64,000 nucleotides of DNA from NCBI GenBank assembly GCA_016219185.1, contig JACRBZ010000074.1:1-64000 (forward strand). Direction: 5' to 3'. The notes under the pieces were generated by a model, which was not told where the DNA came from, did no database searches, and was given only the letters and a program-made list of their open reading frames with translations. Below are positions 16,601 to 25,091 of this stretch, one piece after another. The DNA comes from Deltaproteobacteria bacterium (GTDB taxonomy: Bacteria; Desulfobacterota; Desulfobacteria; Desulfobacterales; Desulfatirhabdiaceae). The first letter of the stretch is position 1. Every line of letters begins with the position of its first letter. The translations under genes and the position numbers were made by a program.

Positions 16601-17284
16601 ATATTCAATCTCCGTCTCAAAAATGCCGTGAATGTGGTTCAGTTTTTCGACATTCAGCACAATGCAGTCGGCGCCGACAGGAACGCTTCCGCCGGTCAGT
16701 CCCGTGCCGCCGCCCCGGGGAATCACCCGCAGCTTGAGCGCGGCGATCGTTTTCAATAAAGGAGAGATCTGAGCGGCTCGGGTCGGGTAAACCACGGCAA
16801 GGGGAAGATAGAGCCGCCAGTCCGTTGCGTCCGTGGCATGGCTGATCAGGGAAAACGGATCAAAGCACACATTGCTCTCGCCGATGATGGCGCCGAGCGT
16901 TCGGTGAATGAGCCTGCGTTTTTCCCGGATACTGAAAAACGATTTTTCCAGTTCAGCCAGAAAAGACCGGCAGGCATCAACAATGGCCTGTTCATCCGGA
17001 TCATGGGTCAGATGGGTATTGACGGCCGCCAGATCGTCCCTGGCCGTGGCCAGAAAATGATGACGCCTGCGGGAATTGTCGATGAGATCCTGATAAATGA
17101 AGGGATTGCGGAAAAGCATGAAAATATCGCCGATAAAGCGAAGCAGGAGTCTGAGCAGCTTTCCCCTGACCCGGCGATAGCGAAGCTTTTCAAGAGCATA
17201 CCAGGCTTTTTTCCCCAAAAGAAACCGGACGATCTGGCCATCATCCGCCGAAGTATAATTGTAGGGAATTTCCCGGTTTGTCAC
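13697..17284 (-). CDS. FAD-linked oxidase fused to Fe-S/CCG domains (D-2-hydroxyacid dehydrogenase type)
   Basis: A 1,195-residue fusion like YdiJ and GlcD-GlcF fusions. An FAD_binding_4 domain has IPRGGGTGLTGGSVPVGAD and a C-terminal FAD-oxidase cap with GEHGIGFTKLKYL. A ferredoxin domain follows, with CIRCGRCKADCC and CTICHKCRPPCP. Two CCG half-domains end the protein (FYFPGCGSERLF with CCGYPAH, and CLYHRPCHDSL with CCSEAG). It would oxidise a D-2-hydroxy acid such as lactate or hydroxyglutarate and pass electrons to the membrane pool. Extra length at the N-terminus (about 110 residues) is unassigned. It is monocistronic or co-transcribed with the small peptide downstream. Confidence 0.85.
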   Translation of the reverse strand: MTNREIPYNYTSADDGQIVRFLLGKKAWYALEKLRYRRVRGKLLRLLLRFIGDIFMLFRNPFIYQDLIDNSRRRHHFLATARDDLAAVNTHLTHDPDEQAIVDACRSFLAELEKSFFSIREKRRLIHRTLGAIIGESNVCFDPFSLISHATDATDWRLYLPLAVVYPTRAAQISPLLKTIAALKLRVIPRGGGTGLTGGSVPVGADCIVLNVEKLNHIHGIFETEIEYPDGNTKKTAVMRLEAGVITEQAISLAARNGLVFATDPTSAWASSIGGNIAENAGGKTAVLWGTAIDNLLSYRITMAQGQEWTVRRMHHPLRKILPEDTVLFEIQDSRNSLVGLVSLDASEIRTPGLGKDITNKALSGLPGIQKEGTDGIITSAEFILHPAYPHKTTCCLEFFGEDMDEASRVILNISKAFVNEGREALMALEHFDEEYVRAIGYKVKAPRTRLPKAVLLIDIVGHSAEQVTLGKNRLTALLKPYPNTCLFVARDAEEARLFWQDRKRLGAIASRTNAFKLNEDIVLPLQALADFAMFVDAFNSEEDRYNQKTVVWQIGAILEELEATEDPLWLSDRLAPARELCRQAIDLLEFAGKDALQEEKHLQHLIGEIEGLFHGNPTVCSRIRESRAEIRRRLIIIATHMHAGDGNVHVNIPVFSNDRDMMIRAAETADAVMARAVELGGVVSGEHGIGFTKLKYLDSRKLKDLADYRKQVDPESIMNPGKLDDPEIPEKVFASSFNLLGLEARILRHGSLEILAEKISKCIRCGRCKADCCVFYPAENLFYHPRNKNLAIGSLIEAMLYDAQRSHSTRFELLHYLEEIADHCTICHKCRPPCPVGIDTGEISILEREILETLRYKHTAMATRLTLSYLESRSGATNRVMRKTLAFGARIQRTGCRLLTAMPSAQAPGLSYLRTPVTPLSRETLRDVLPASGWNQSLCIEPPEPASSTVFYFPGCGSERLFSNISIAAIYILLKSQTRVVLPPAYLCCGYPAHVNAKSVTRGSQVLQNAIIFSQIREMLGYLSFDACVVSCGTCREALDQMDMQQIFGCGIHDVCGFVLKSGVKIDAREACLYHRPCHDSLDGQAEARLKTCGYRVTPVPHCCSEAGTLSLSRPDITTAMQVRKQRALSKIMGASGHSGIKLLTHCPSCIQGLGRNANVIPRHMTEELAIQIGGKDWKKEARRLVQNAERIIF

Positions 17285-17343
17285 GATGTGTACCGAAGCA
17301 GGTCAGGTCCATTGCGATACAATGGTTGAGGCCATGAAAATGG

Positions 17344-17371
17344 AAGGCTTCGGGATTGTTCCCGAAGCCTT
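17344..17371. terminator. hairpin terminator candidate
   Basis: AAGGCTTCGGGA (17344-17355) and TCCCGAAGCCTT (17360-17371) form a perfect 12-bp stem with a four-base loop. It lies downstream of the binding-protein gene on the minus strand and upstream of the oxidase gene. A smaller TTGCAG/CTGCAA hairpin at 17384-17400 lies closer to the stop codon. The T-tract is short (TTTT in the minus-strand direction). Confidence 0.55.
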
Positions 17372-17402
17372 GAGAGACTGCTATTGCAGGTAATCTGCAA
17401 CG

Positions 17403-18164
17403 TTATCTTACGTTGTATTTTGTCTTTAATTCCGTCCAGGTAGAGCTGGCCATCAGGCGTTTGAGACCTTCATTCAATTTTTTCAGGAACTCGGTGTCTT
17501 CTTTTCGACAGGCATACGCGGTTTCATCATCCGGCTGCCCATAGCTGCCCAGGATTTTTATGTCCATTCCTTTTTCCTTGAATTCTTCCGCAGTAGACTG
17601 GGACACCGCGGCAACGTCGATTCGGCCGTTCATGATATCATCCAGGGCCAACTGTGCGGAATCGTACTCCTGAAGTTTGAATTTCTTTTCTTTATCCGTT
17701 ATCAGCTTGTCTTGAATCCAATTGGCTTCCGAAGAGCCGCGTTGAACGCCCCATTTAATATCCGGTTCCATGGTCTGATCCGGCATAATGGGATTCACCC
17801 TTTTGGCAACCAGAACCATCACGGTTTTATAATAACACGTTGAGAAATTGACCTGTTGTTTACGCGGTTCGTCGATGCTCATTCCGGATGCAATGAAATC
17901 TATTTTGCCGGCTTTCAGGGTGGGAATGACGGTTGTCCACTGGGTAGGCTGGTGCTGGACCTTGAAACCCATTTCCTTGGCAATCCAGTTAATGGCCTCG
18001 ATATCCAGGCCATCGGGTTTACCATTGCTGTCAATAAAGCTGAACGGTGGATAATTGGGGTCGATGCCGTTAATATAAATTTTTTCCTCGGCCGCAGCCG
18101 CGCCGCTGAACACCATACCGGCCAGAGCCAGTATTAACAGTCCTTTAAATGTCGATTTTTTCAT
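17403..18164 (-). CDS. family 3 amino-acid ABC transporter substrate-binding protein
   Basis: A 253-residue periplasmic protein with a clear signal peptide (LLILALAGMVFSGAAAA). YPPFSFIDSNGKPDGLDIEA and FIASGMSIDEPRKQQVNFS are the standard motifs of polar amino-acid binding proteins (SBP_bac_3). No permease or ATPase gene lies nearby, so the transporter partners must be elsewhere or the protein serves another receptor. A GTGATC/GATCAC inverted repeat about 40 bases upstream of the start may be regulatory. A hairpin terminator follows. Confidence 0.85.
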   Translation of the reverse strand: MKKSTFKGLLILALAGMVFSGAAAAEEKIYINGIDPNYPPFSFIDSNGKPDGLDIEAINWIAKEMGFKVQHQPTQWTTVIPTLKAGKIDFIASGMSIDEPRKQQVNFSTCYYKTVMVLVAKRVNPIMPDQTMEPDIKWGVQRGSSEANWIQDKLITDKEKKFKLQEYDSAQLALDDIMNGRIDVAAVSQSTAEEFKEKGMDIKILGSYGQPDDETAYACRKEDTEFLKKLNEGLKRLMASSTWTELKTKYNVR

Positions 18165-18359
18165 TCAATACCTCCAAATTATTTAATGGTCCTCTAAACG
18201 CCCGTGATCGATCCGATCACAAAAACAATAAAAACCGTTCGCTCGGGAAAGTCTTTCTTGCGGTATTTCCCACGCTTAAGATTTTCATTATATTCTCAAT
18301 TCCCGTTAACTCCTTTTAATGATGACCTAAAATTACATGAATTGTCAATATTTAATATT

Positions 18360-20378
18360 TTAGGCTTTTTCCTTGACCTTCATGCGACGGATCGCCGGCG
18401 CCATGATTTCACCGATGAGGGTCCGGTAATCCATTCCGGCTGCCTCGCCGATAATGCATAAATCAGACCATCCGGGAGTCAGCCCCGGCAGCGGGTTGCA
18501 TTCGATAAAATGGATGCGCTCGTTTCTATCCAGCCTGAGATCCACCCGTGCCACATCCCTGCATCCCAGGGCCATGAATGCGCACCTGGCCACATGCTCC
18601 AGGTTTTTTTGAAGCGAGCGGTCGATATTCGCCGGGGCCTGATATGAAATGGATTCGTTGGTATCCAGCTTATGTTCGAAAGCATACACCGGAAAGCGGT
18701 CTTCTTTGTTGTTAAAGAGGATTTCCATTGGGGGCAGCACCTTGGGCCGATTTTCGCCCAACAGTCCGACGGTGAATTCTCTGCCGGAAAGATATTCTTC
18801 AACCAGAACCGGCTGGTGATATTTTGAAAGCAGCTCACGGGAGAGCCTTCGAAGGTCCGCCTCGTCCTGTACCACGTTCATTCCCATGACCCCTTTTGAA
18901 CTGCCTTCGGCAATGGGTTTGATGATCACCGGAAAATGAAGGTTTCTGGGAAGCCGCTCCTTTCCCGTGCGCATGACGATAAAATCGGCCGTATGGATGC
19001 CGGCCTGACGCACCATTTTTTTTGCCAGGACCTTGTCCAGGCAGATGGACAGGGCCGCCGGATCAGACCCCACGTAAGGAATATTCAAAAGCTCCAGAAT
19101 GGCCGGCACCTGGGATTCCCGGTTCCGGCCATGAATGCCTTCGGCAATGTTAAAGACAAGATCCAGGGGCATGGAGCCGATGATGGACGGCAGCTCCGGC
19201 GTTGCCTCAATTTCCACCACTTCATGGCCGAGGGATGAAATGGCGCCGGCGATGGAATCGATCGTTGCCCGGCTGTCAAATTCCGCCTCTCTGTCATCAT
19301 CGTTTGAATCCAGAGGCTTGATGCGCTTCAGGTTGAACGTGAATCCAACCTTCAGGGCCTTTCGCCGGTTTCGGGAACGCATGGACATCTGAATGCCGTA
19401 ACGATCCACGGCGCTCTTAATGACCGCATCCAGAACCGCTTCCATGGTGCCGAGGCCGGCAAGTGCGGCGGAAGCATGGACCGTGGCGCCCGGCTCCAGA
19501 CTGGGAAGGGCATTGGCTTCGATAAAATACACCTGGTCAGAGGCGGTCAGACGGTAATCCAGCCGGGCCAGGTCGCGGATGTCCAGGACCTTGCAAACGG
19601 TTTGGGACAGGCGCAGGAGGTGTTTTGCGGTTTTGGGGGAAAGCCGTGCCGGCACCTTGACGGTGACGGCATCCGGCAATTGCTGAAGGCTGTAATCATA
19701 AATGACATGTTTATGATTTGAAACCATTGAAGGGTCAAAGTGGTATTCTCCCGGTGAAAGGATTCCCCCGGTTTTGCGGGATGCTTTTTCCAGGAAGGGG
19801 ACAATCACATCCTTTCCCTCGATAAACTCCTCGATCAGGACCCCTGCGGGATATCGGATCAACAATCCCGTCACCCGTTTCAGAAGCTGGTCCGGCGTTT
19901 CTACGATGGACTGTTGATCAATGCCCTTGGAACTGCCTTCGTAATTGGGTTTGATGATCACCGGATAAGTCAGATCCGGCTGCATCCAGTTGTGGACGCT
20001 TTCCGCAAACACCCAGCGGGGCGTGGGCACGCCGCTGGCAGCAACCAGCATTTTGGTCAGGCGTTTGTCCGTGGTCAGGGTGCACACATAGGCATCGGAT
20101 CCGGTATACGGCATTCCGAGCTGCTCGAACAGCCCCGGGTAAAAGGCCTCACGGCTTTTTCCCCCCCTTCCGGCCGCCGTATTAAAGATCAGGTCCGGAT
20201 TCATGGCCTCGAGCCTTGCCACCAGTCGTGATGCAGGTCCCGAAACCTCGACCCGCTCCACCTGATGGCCCAGGGTTTTCAGCGCTCCGGCAATCGCTTC
20301 AACCGTTTCCGGCCTGTCAAATGCCGCATCCTCTTCTCTGTCGGTCAACTGCAAATTATACGTATAGGCGATTTTCAT
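18360..20378 (-). CDS. tandem ATP-grasp ligase, D-Ala-D-Ala ligase-like duplicated in one chain
   Basis: A 672-residue protein made of two ATP-grasp ligases in tandem. Each half begins with a Rossmann-like strand (KIAYTYNLQL and KVGFTFNLKR). Each has a substrate loop PDLIFNTAAG or LDLVFNIAEG, YTGSDA or YVGSDP, an ATP-binding VIIKPNYEGSSKGI or VIIKPIAEGSSKGV, and a C-terminal metal-site FIEANALPSLEPG or FIECNPLPGLTPG. Both halves therefore keep catalytic motifs. The family joins a carboxylate to an amine with ATP. Two active sites in one chain could build a dipeptide or tripeptide-like product, and the substrate is unknown. A TPR protein gene lies just upstream. Confidence 0.8.
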   Translation of the reverse strand: MKIAYTYNLQLTDREEDAAFDRPETVEAIAGALKTLGHQVERVEVSGPASRLVARLEAMNPDLIFNTAAGRGGKSREAFYPGLFEQLGMPYTGSDAYVCTLTTDKRLTKMLVAASGVPTPRWVFAESVHNWMQPDLTYPVIIKPNYEGSSKGIDQQSIVETPDQLLKRVTGLLIRYPAGVLIEEFIEGKDVIVPFLEKASRKTGGILSPGEYHFDPSMVSNHKHVIYDYSLQQLPDAVTVKVPARLSPKTAKHLLRLSQTVCKVLDIRDLARLDYRLTASDQVYFIEANALPSLEPGATVHASAALAGLGTMEAVLDAVIKSAVDRYGIQMSMRSRNRRKALKVGFTFNLKRIKPLDSNDDDREAEFDSRATIDSIAGAISSLGHEVVEIEATPELPSIIGSMPLDLVFNIAEGIHGRNRESQVPAILELLNIPYVGSDPAALSICLDKVLAKKMVRQAGIHTADFIVMRTGKERLPRNLHFPVIIKPIAEGSSKGVMGMNVVQDEADLRRLSRELLSKYHQPVLVEEYLSGREFTVGLLGENRPKVLPPMEILFNNKEDRFPVYAFEHKLDTNESISYQAPANIDRSLQKNLEHVARCAFMALGCRDVARVDLRLDRNERIHFIECNPLPGLTPGWSDLCIIGEAAGMDYRTLIGEIMAPAIRRMKVKEKA

Positions 20379-20403
20379 TATGGTTCAGGGCGCGAAGGGA
20401 TGA

Positions 20404-21087
20404 TCAGCCGAGGCTTTTTTCTTTGGCGATTTCAACATAGATGGAGTTGGGAAATTCCGCTGCAATCCGGGCATAACCTTCTTTGCTTTTTTCCTTATTT
20501 CCCATTTTTTCGTATACGGAAGCCAGATTGTAAAGGTTGAGATCTTTCAGGGAGGCGTCGGTGGATGTATTCAGCATTTCATAATATTTGGCGGCCGATT
20601 CGTAGTCTTTTTTTCCTTCGTAAGCATATCCCAGGCAGCTTAAGATGAGATTTCCGTAAAACGGGGTGTTGCTGAAATCTTCCAGGGCGGTTTTGTACAG
20701 GGCAATGGCCTTGTCGAATTCGCCGGCTCGAAAGCAGATATGGGCAAATTCAATTCCGGCAATCTTTCCCATGTGTCTTGCGGAATAGTCATCCAGAATC
20801 CGGGTAAACGATTTTTCAACGGCCTGATAGGCCTTTACCGGATCATTGGTTTTCATGGCCGTCTGGTATTGGGCCAGGCTCTCCGTCAGAAGTGCGGACG
20901 CCTTGTTTTCGGCATGGTGCAAATAGGCCTGAAAGCCTGCTGTTGCAACAATAAGCGCAATCACAACACCGATGGCCAGGGTAGCCTGCTGTTTATAGGT
21001 GGTGAACCATTGAATCATTTTTCCGGAAAAAGTGATGAATTCATCAGGCTCTTTCAGAAGCTGTTTGCGGGTTAATTTTTGTGCCAT
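20404..21087 (-). CDS. membrane-anchored tetratricopeptide protein (YfgM-like)
   Basis: A 227-residue protein with one N-terminal membrane segment (ATLAIGVVIALIVATAGF). A periplasmic tail of TPR-like helix pairs follows (ALLTESLAQYQTAM, AGEFDKAIALYKTALEDF, GYAYEGKKDYESAAKYYEML, LYNLASVYEKMGNKEKSKEGYARI). YfgM-like proteins assist outer-membrane or periplasmic protein biogenesis. The start at 21087 is next to GGAGG; the frame extends to 21108 but overlaps that site. Confidence 0.75.
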   Translation of the reverse strand: MAQKLTRKQLLKEPDEFITFSGKMIQWFTTYKQQATLAIGVVIALIVATAGFQAYLHHAENKASALLTESLAQYQTAMKTNDPVKAYQAVEKSFTRILDDYSARHMGKIAGIEFAHICFRAGEFDKAIALYKTALEDFSNTPFYGNLILSCLGYAYEGKKDYESAAKYYEMLNTSTDASLKDLNLYNLASVYEKMGNKEKSKEGYARIAAEFPNSIYVEIAKEKSLG

Positions 21088-21127
21088 GATACCTCCAAAA
21101 AAGGTCAAAAGTCAGAAAAAGTCAAGT

Positions 21128-22099
21128 TTAGTCCAGAAGATTTCGAAGTCTTTCCCATCCGGCATGGGGGATGCCGGCGCCAACGACCTGGCAGACTTCA
21201 TAGCCACAGGCCGAGGCCAGTTGGCCGCATTTTTCCAAAGAATACCCGTTGACCAGGCCAAATAAGAATCCGGACGCCCACAGGTCGCCGGCGCCGGTGG
21301 TGTCGATGGCGCATCCGTCTCCGACAGGCGCGACCCGATGCGTCTTTCCCTGTCGTGAAATATAACTGCCGCGGCAGCCGACCTTAAGGACGGCGATCTC
21401 GGCCCGCGAGGAAAGACTTTCGATCATGAGGCTTTCATCGGTATGGCCCGTAAACGCACGGGCCTCGTCTTCGTTGGCAATCAAAATATCGACAAATTCA
21501 TCCACGATCCGATCCAGCAGGGCTTTGTTGGATTCAACAACCGTGAAGCTGGCAAGGTCCAGCGAAATCCGTGCGCCGGATTTTTTCGCAAGCGACAGGG
21601 ACTGCAGCATCAGGGTCGGATTAAACAGCAGATAGCCTTCGATATGAACCACGGCCGCGCCTTCAAAATGGGCATCGGCGATTTCTTCGGGCTGAATTTC
21701 CGAAGAGGCGCCAAGATAAGTCAGCATGGACCGCTGGGCATCGGGCGTGATGAGGGAAAGCACCCTGCCGGTGCGGGAAGGGGAATGCAGCAAATGGGGC
21801 TCCACCCCGTTTTCAACCAGGCCGGTTTCAAAAAAAGTGCCCATTGGCCCTGCCCCCCGTTTTCCGACAAATCGCGAGGCGCCGCCGAGCCTGGCAATGC
21901 CGATCATCGTGTTGCAGGCAGATCCGCCCGGAACGACACTGGGCGTGGATTTCAGGTCCGAGAGCAAGCTTTCGATAATTCCATTGTCAACCAGCGTCAT
22001 GCCCCCCTTGACAGCCCCGGATTTGTGCACAAAGGCATCTGTCTCATGGGCGAGGATATCCACCAGGGCGGAACCGATGCCGACGATTACATTTTTCAT
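21128..22099 (-). CDS. PfkB family carbohydrate/nucleoside kinase (adenosine kinase-like)
   Basis: A 323-residue PfkB sugar kinase. It has the N-terminal GIGSALVDILA, GGSACNTMIGIARLGG and the C-terminal signature DTTGAGDLWASGFLFG with its catalytic Asp. This layout matches adenosine kinase-like PfkB proteins common in Desulfobacterota, which phosphorylate adenosine or a related nucleoside, but ribokinase activity is also possible. It is the gene upstream of the TPR protein on the same strand, 40 bases away. Confidence 0.85.
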   Translation of the reverse strand: MKNVIVGIGSALVDILAHETDAFVHKSGAVKGGMTLVDNGIIESLLSDLKSTPSVVPGGSACNTMIGIARLGGASRFVGKRGAGPMGTFFETGLVENGVEPHLLHSPSRTGRVLSLITPDAQRSMLTYLGASSEIQPEEIADAHFEGAAVVHIEGYLLFNPTLMLQSLSLAKKSGARISLDLASFTVVESNKALLDRIVDEFVDILIANEDEARAFTGHTDESLMIESLSSRAEIAVLKVGCRGSYISRQGKTHRVAPVGDGCAIDTTGAGDLWASGFLFGLVNGYSLEKCGQLASACGYEVCQVVGAGIPHAGWERLRNLLD

Positions 22100-22153
22100 A
22101 TCTTATCCTTATCTTATTCCGGTTCGCATTCAGCTTGAATGTGAACTGGAGAA

Positions 22154-22594
22154 TTACCATACCGTGGATTCGTGAATCCATCCCTTGTCGCCATCCGCAT
22201 GTTCAACCAGAATCCATTTGTTTTTGCGTTTCAGGACCTTAAAGGGAATGCCGATACCGACGGAAAACAGGACCTTGGCGTCCGGCTTGGGTTCCGAGCG
22301 CAGACTGTTTTTATCTTTTGCGGTGATGACCGAAGGTGTATTGCCGACCAGGGATTGATGAACCCATCCTTCATCCCCCTGGAAATCCTTTACCTGATAC
22401 CATTCTCCGGCTTTTTTGATAACGCTGAAAGGATAGTATTTTTCGGATTTCCAGAGCACATCAAAATTATTGCCCGCGCCGGATCGAATTTTGGCTTCGG
22501 CTGCGGAAACCGACAGGCGCTGTTCGGCCTGAGCAACGCCGCACAGAAGCAAAAAAACAATTACTACGCCAAACCACGGGGATCTGATTTTCAT
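22154..22594 (-). CDS. secreted SH3-domain protein
   Basis: A 146-residue exported protein with signal peptide (FGVVIVFLLLCGVAQA) and two bacterial SH3-type repeats. The first is around SAAEAKIRSGAGNNFDVLW to GDEGWVHQSL and the second around NSLRSEPKPDAKVLFSVG to GDKGWIHEST. Such domains bind peptidoglycan or metals in the envelope. The start at 22594 follows GAGG at a seven-base distance and lies only nine bases after the feoB stop, so it is probably part of the feo operon. Confidence 0.8.
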   Translation of the reverse strand: MKIRSPWFGVVIVFLLLCGVAQAEQRLSVSAAEAKIRSGAGNNFDVLWKSEKYYPFSVIKKAGEWYQVKDFQGDEGWVHQSLVGNTPSVITAKDKNSLRSEPKPDAKVLFSVGIGIPFKVLKRKNKWILVEHADGDKGWIHESTVW

Positions 22595-22602
22595 AGCAAT
22601 CC

Positions 22603-24792
22603 TCACACGCCAAGATTCAGAAGTTTTCCCACCTGAAAGACCAGAAAGGCCATGACCCAGGCCAGAGAGGTGCTGTATCCGATACTGAACAGCATCCATT
22701 TCCAGGATCGCAGCTCTCTGCGAATGGCGGCCATCGTAGCAAGACAGGGCAAATAGAGCAAGACAAATACCAGCATGGAAATGGCGGACAGCCGGGTCAT
22801 GCCAGAAGAGAGCAGGGCAGTGCGAAGAGATTCGGAGTCTTTGTCACTTTCGGCGATATAGAGAATGCCCATCGTGCTGACAACGATTTCCTTGGCGACA
22901 AAGCCGGAAAGAAGCGCCACGCTCCCCCGCCAGTCTATGCCCAGCGGTGAAAAAATCGGCTCTATCATTTTTCCCATGCGGCCCATATAGGAGTTCTCGA
23001 TTTTTTCAGCCTGCATGATCCGTTTGATGGCTTCGATTGAGGCGGTTGTTTCTTTTTCCAGGGCGCTTCGAGCAGCAGGATCCGCGGATGCCTGTCCGTC
23101 TTCGGCCACTTTCTGCTGGAGTGTTTGAATCTCGCGGGCAAAGTCTTTCGAATAATGGATGTTCCGTGGAAAGGCCGAAAGCGCCCAGATGATGACAGAG
23201 CCGATCAAAATGATATTTCCCATTTTTTTCAGAAACATCTTGCTGCGTTCCCACATGTGAATCATCACGCTCTTGGCCATGGGCACCCGGTAAGGCGGCA
23301 GTTCCATCACAAAAGGGGCATCCAGGCCTTTTAAAAGCGTGGAGCGCAGCATGCGGCCCGTAACGATGGAAAGAATGATTCCCACCAGATAAAGGGAAAA
23401 GATGACGGTTCCGGCCCTGCCGGCAAAGAACGTGCCGGCCAGCACGATATAGATGGGCAGCCTGGCCGAGCAGGACATGAACGGGGTGATCAGGATCGTC
23501 AGAATGCGGTCCTTTTCACTTTCCAGGGTCCGGGTTGCCATGATGGCCGGCACATTGCACCCAAAACCCATGAGCATCGGGATAAAGGATTTTCCATGCA
23601 GCCCGATCATGTGCATGATTTTATCCATCAGAAAAGCGGTCCTGGCCATATAGCCGGTGTCTTCAAACAGGGAGATGCAGAAAAACAGGATCAGAATATT
23701 GGGGAGGAAAACAACCACGCTCCCGACGCCGGCGATAACGCCGTTTAGGAGAAGATCCTTGAACAAGGAATCGGGAATATGGAGTTCCAGAGCGGACGAC
23801 AGCCCGCTCACGCCGCTTTGAATCCATGTTTTGGGGATTTCGCCGACGGTAAACGTCAACTGAAACATGGCCCAGATAAAAAAGACAAAGATCGGAAACC
23901 CGATAAACCGGTTGGTCAGCACCCGATCGATATTCCGGGAAATATCCACCCGCTGCCTGGCTGAGGTGGTAACGGTTTCCTTGACAATGCCGGCGATAAA
24001 CCCGTAGCGCTCATCGGTCATGATAATTTCCGGATCATCGTCAAACCGGTCCATGATATACTGCCGGGCAATCTGTATTTCATCCTGGACCGTACGGAGG
24101 GAATCACCGGCCAGGGTCATCACCTGATCCCGAACGATCTTGTCGTCTTCGATGAGTTTGATGGCCGCCCATCGGCTGTTGCACGGAAGCGCGCTGGAAA
24201 TGTTGATTTGCAGGAAGTCCTGAAGCCTGGAAATGGCGGATTCAATGTCCTGGCTGTATCTGACTTTTCGACCCTCGGGAATGTGATGCGTTTGTTCTGC
24301 CGTTTCAATGGCTTTTTTTAAAAGCGCGTCCATGCCCTCGTTTTTGTTGCCGACCGTAAAAACAATCGGAACATCCAGCAGATCGGAAAGTTTTTCGGTA
24401 TGGATTTTGATGCCCCTGGACTGGGCCATATCGGCCATGTTCAGGGCAAACACAACCTTGCAGTCGATTTCCCTGAGCTGGGTTGCCAGATACAGGCTGC
24501 GCTCCAGGTTGGAAGCATCGATAATGTCGATGACCACATCCGGGTGTTCTTCCAGAATAAAATTTCTGGCAACAATTTCTTCGATGGAAAATGGCGTCAG
24601 GCTATAGGTTCCGGGAAGATCGATGATTTTAAGTTCATATCCATGGCGGTTGATGACGCCTTCTTTTTTTTCAACCGTCACGCCGGACCAGTTTCCCACT
24701 TTCTGGTGGGCGCCGGTCAGGTTATTGAAAATCGTCGTTTTGCCGGAGTTGGGATTTCCGGCAAGGGCGATGGTCAGTGTTCGGGGGCTCAT
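22603..24792 (-). CDS. feoB: ferrous iron transporter FeoB
   Basis: A 729-residue membrane protein. The N-terminal G domain has GNPNSGKT (G1), LPGTYSL (G3) and NMAD (G4). The Gate regions of the permease follow, including GFGCNVPAIMATRTLESEKD and MLVFVLLYLPCLATMAAIRRE. FeoB imports Fe2+ with GTP hydrolysis. Its length is close to the usual 700-770 residues. feoA is 12 bases upstream and a Fur-FeoA fusion gene precedes that, so the locus forms one iron-uptake unit. Confidence 0.95.
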   Translation of the reverse strand: MSPRTLTIALAGNPNSGKTTIFNNLTGAHQKVGNWSGVTVEKKEGVINRHGYELKIIDLPGTYSLTPFSIEEIVARNFILEEHPDVVIDIIDASNLERSLYLATQLREIDCKVVFALNMADMAQSRGIKIHTEKLSDLLDVPIVFTVGNKNEGMDALLKKAIETAEQTHHIPEGRKVRYSQDIESAISRLQDFLQINISSALPCNSRWAAIKLIEDDKIVRDQVMTLAGDSLRTVQDEIQIARQYIMDRFDDDPEIIMTDERYGFIAGIVKETVTTSARQRVDISRNIDRVLTNRFIGFPIFVFFIWAMFQLTFTVGEIPKTWIQSGVSGLSSALELHIPDSLFKDLLLNGVIAGVGSVVVFLPNILILFFCISLFEDTGYMARTAFLMDKIMHMIGLHGKSFIPMLMGFGCNVPAIMATRTLESEKDRILTILITPFMSCSARLPIYIVLAGTFFAGRAGTVIFSLYLVGIILSIVTGRMLRSTLLKGLDAPFVMELPPYRVPMAKSVMIHMWERSKMFLKKMGNIILIGSVIIWALSAFPRNIHYSKDFAREIQTLQQKVAEDGQASADPAARSALEKETTASIEAIKRIMQAEKIENSYMGRMGKMIEPIFSPLGIDWRGSVALLSGFVAKEIVVSTMGILYIAESDKDSESLRTALLSSGMTRLSAISMLVFVLLYLPCLATMAAIRRELRSWKWMLFSIGYSTSLAWVMAFLVFQVGKLLNLGV

Positions 24793-24803
24793 GGCTGGTA
24801 TTC

Positions 24804-25082
24804 CTAAACAACGGATGGCGGGCGGCGGTTATCCGAAGGTTTCTGTCCGTCGTCTGTCTGGATGGGTTCAACGGTGACCTGGGATGCTTCTTCAACCCGA
24901 AGCGACAGGTGGTATCCCATGACGATGATTTCAAGGGGATCTTTTAGCGGGGCGTATTTGTCCACATACACCTTCGTGCCTTTGACGATACCCATTTCAA
25001 AGATGCGCCTTCGAAGGGCACCGGTTCCACCCACACGAAGAATCCTGGCGGTCTGTCCTTCTTTGATTTCACTCAGCAGCAT
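24804..25082 (-). CDS. feoA: FeoA domain protein
   Basis: A 92-residue SH3-like FeoA protein: LLSEIKEGQTARILRVGG, LRRRIFEMGIVKGTKVYV and DPLEIIVMGYHLSLRVEEA. FeoA partners FeoB and is needed for full ferrous uptake in many bacteria. The C-terminal tail is longer and polar. It lies between the Fur-FeoA fusion and feoB. Together with the FeoA domain of that fusion, the operon encodes two FeoA domains. Confidence 0.9.
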   Translation of the reverse strand: MLLSEIKEGQTARILRVGGTGALRRRIFEMGIVKGTKVYVDKYAPLKDPLEIIVMGYHLSLRVEEASQVTVEPIQTDDGQKPSDNRRPPSVV

Positions 25083-25091
25083 AATTGCCTG

